From Spartobacteria bacterium (lineage in GTDB: Bacteria; Verrucomicrobiota; Verrucomicrobiia; Chthoniobacterales; UBA10450): a stretch of DNA of 23,027 nucleotides. The notes under the pieces are model-generated. The model was given only the letters and a program-made list of their open reading frames with translations. It was not told the DNA's origin and did no database searches. The DNA is taken from assembly GCA_021324035.1 (NCBI GenBank), contig JAJPJU010000186.1:1-23027 (forward strand). Direction: 5' to 3'. This document shows positions 21,481-23,027 of this stretch, piece by piece. Position 1 is the first letter of the stretch; the number at the start of each line of letters is the position of its first letter. Made by a program: the position numbers and the translations under genes.

Positions 21481-23027
21481 TCAGCTTAGTCTCGGCTTGA
21501 GCTCGGCAAACTTTGTTTGCAGCTCCTCCATTTGAACCGACCACGGTTCGTAGCGAGCGCGCCGTTTTTGAAAATTTTCGCGAAGAACCTGGAAACGTTG
21601 CGACATTTCCGCGCAAAAAGAGTCGATAGCTTTTCCAAATTGTGATTCCAGCGCTTGCTTGAACTCGGGCCGTTTCGGATCCAGTTCGTGTTCGTAATCT
21701 CCAAAGATTCGCCGGCGGTGATTGAACGCCACGTAAATGGCAAAGAGTAATGCGGCCGCCGCAATTCCTGCCGCCGCGATTGCTGCCGGCATGTTTCGAT
21801 TGATCAGCAATGCGGCCGCCCCGCCGCCAATGACCATGAGCGCGATTGCCGCGCGCATCGCTATTGCTGTGCGAGCGAACGATCGTCCGAGCCGTTCCTG
21901 GAGTGATTTCCCACCAAGAATATCCAGGAAAGCGCGCTGAATTGCCTCGGACAATTCGCGCCGCTGTCCGGCGAAATCGGGAATCTTCGGGCGTGCTTCT
22001 TTCCGGAGCTCGGCTGACAATTCGTGATCGAGCAAATCCTGCATTTGTGGCCAGACACTGCGGAGATCTGTTTCGAGCGCGCTGACGGATTTGTCGATTT
22101 GGGGCTTCATGAGTTCACGCAGTCTCGCCTCGACTCGCTCGTGCAAACTCCGTTGCCGATTTTTTCGGCCGGCAATGAGGCCAATTGCGCTCCAGGCAGT
22201 TATGTTTTGTTGCAAGAGTCTGGTCCTCTCTTCCGTAGTTTGGTCGTAGCCGCTTTCAATATCGTGAACCAGGCTTCCGATCTGCCGCCGCAACTGATCC
22301 CGGCGATTCTGTAACAAACCGTCGAGCCGCGCCAAGGCGGTCTCGTCGGTCGAAATTTTTCCGAGCAAAGCCCGGAGTTCGCCCGACAAATCGTCTAACA
22401 CCACTCGCGCAGCCTGAAAAGTGGAGCGCAACTTCAACATCCGCGTGCTCGATTCGGTAACGATGAAATTGATTTGGTCCTCGAGTGGACCGAAGGCGCT
22501 TTCCTGCCAAAGCCGTTCCTTGTCTACACCACTGGTCCGAGCGAGAAGCGCTTTGCGGGCGGAAATTGCAAAGATCGGCGGGACAAAACCGAGCTGACGC
22601 AATGCAGTATCCTGAAGATGGCGATAGATCACTTCGATCTCGGTTGGTTCCCGCAAATCGACCTGTTGAAGCACGAAGATGACATTTTTGAGCCAGGTCT
22701 TCTGAAGGAAATTTAAGAACTCCCAGTTTGATTGCGTCCACGGATTCACAACCGAGAAAACGAACAGGACAACGTCCGCCCGAGGCATGAACTCCTCGGT
22801 CGTCATCTGATGCTCCTTCACCATGCTGTTGGTACCGGGCGTGTCGACAACGCTGAAGTCGCGCAGGAACGGGATCGGCAAATAGCGCTCGGTCAGGCGC
22901 TCTGAAATTTCGTTCGTTTTTTCCTCTGCTCCGTAACGAAAAAGATAAACCCGGTCGGTCGCCGGCAGCACATCGGCCCTGGCAAATTCACTTCCGAACA
23001 AGGCATTCAGGAGCGAAGATTTTCCAG
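21481..23027 (-). CDS. Dynamin-like GTPase, 5' end outside the window
   Basis: At least 514 residues, truncated at the window edge. The first visible codons encode the P-loop GKSSLLNALFG, so only a short N-terminus is missing. Further GTPase motifs are the switch-I threonine in DVLPATDRV, G3 DTPGTNS and the G4-like LQQVDL. A long helical, coiled-coil-prone stalk follows. Near residues 380-430 of the visible part is an Ala/Ile-rich hydrophobic hairpin (MRAAIALMVIGGGAAALLI, then AAIAAAGIAAAALLFAIY) with a two-pass membrane look, then a charged helical tail. This matches bacterial dynamin-like proteins that remodel or fuse membranes, often encoded as tandem pairs; a partner may lie beyond 23027. 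Whether it serves envelope repair, division or phage tolerance cannot be told. Confidence 0.85.
   Translation of the reverse strand, partial: GKSSLLNALFGSEFARADVLPATDRVYLFRYGAEEKTNEISERLTERYLPIPFLRDFSVVDTPGTNSMVKEHQMTTEEFMPRADVVLFVFSVVNPWTQSNWEFLNFLQKTWLKNVIFVLQQVDLREPTEIEVIYRHLQDTALRQLGFVPPIFAISARKALLARTSGVDKERLWQESAFGPLEDQINFIVTESSTRMLKLRSTFQAARVVLDDLSGELRALLGKISTDETALARLDGLLQNRRDQLRRQIGSLVHDIESGYDQTTEERTRLLQQNITAWSAIGLIAGRKNRQRSLHERVEARLRELMKPQIDKSVSALETDLRSVWPQMQDLLDHELSAELRKEARPKIPDFAGQRRELSEAIQRAFLDILGGKSLQERLGRSFARTAIAMRAAIALMVIGGGAAALLINRNMPAAIAAAGIAAAALLFAIYVAFNHRRRIFGDYEHELDPKRPEFKQALESQFGKAIDSFCAEMSQRFQVLRENFQKRRARYEPWSVQMEELQTKFAELKPRLS

Noticed and set aside
1..23027. CRISPR arrays, insertion sequences, integrase or attachment sites
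   Set aside because: No spaced identical direct repeats, transposase-like frames or tRNA-end duplications are seen; the short arrays have contiguous degenerate units without spacers.

Overview
The window looks like a piece of a chromosome from a Gram-negative member of the Planctomycetes-Verrucomicrobia-Chlamydiae group, most likely a soil-type Verrucomicrobiota (Chthoniobacterales-like). This rests on a 51-residue gene for the 'small basic protein' family typical of that group, lipid A / LPS core genes, a mid-to-high GC content, and degenerate heptamer arrays and paired-hairpin repeats in the gaps. The taxonomic call is an inference. No rRNA, tRNA, CRISPR array, prophage or transposase gene is visible. 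Coding is dense: the longest stretch without a gene is about 160 bases (1009-1171).

Left part (1-10557): a 3'-truncated sulfite-reductase-type flavoprotein on the minus strand diverges from an MFS exporter, which is followed by a nitrilase-family amidohydrolase. Next come a secreted SCP2-domain protein and an outer-membrane barrel that share their stop bases head to head. A PAP2 phosphatase and an HpnL/LPG-synthase-type membrane protein follow on the plus strand. They converge on a minus-strand pair: an APH/LPS-kinase-like protein and a UPF0173 metal hydrolase. An AlkA-type glycosylase, a GYF_2-Yip1 membrane protein and a DUF2752 protein then run on the plus strand.

Middle (10524-15759), all minus strand: read in transcription order this is a LpxL-WaaF fusion (lipid A acyltransferase plus heptosyltransferase), a YbgC-type thioesterase and an ArnT-like GT39 glycosyltransferase, joined by ATGA overlaps. 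The small basic protein and an RsuA/RluB-type pseudouridine synthase follow. The first three look like one envelope operon.

Right part (15777-23027): an RmlC-like cupin and a methyltransferase are separated by a paired-hairpin repeat. They are followed by a SIMPL protein, panC and nadB (overlapping, pantothenate and NAD synthesis), and a secreted RlpA-like protein. These converge on a 5'-truncated dynamin-like GTPase.

The most interesting non-gene signals are two copies of a GTAGC-flanked double-hairpin element, each supplying the TAG stop codon of the gene before it, and a set of degenerate 7-8 base tandem arrays, one of them inside the heptosyltransferase coding sequence. Nearly all start codons lack a Shine-Dalgarno motif. 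I found no clearly new multi-gene defence or mobile system.
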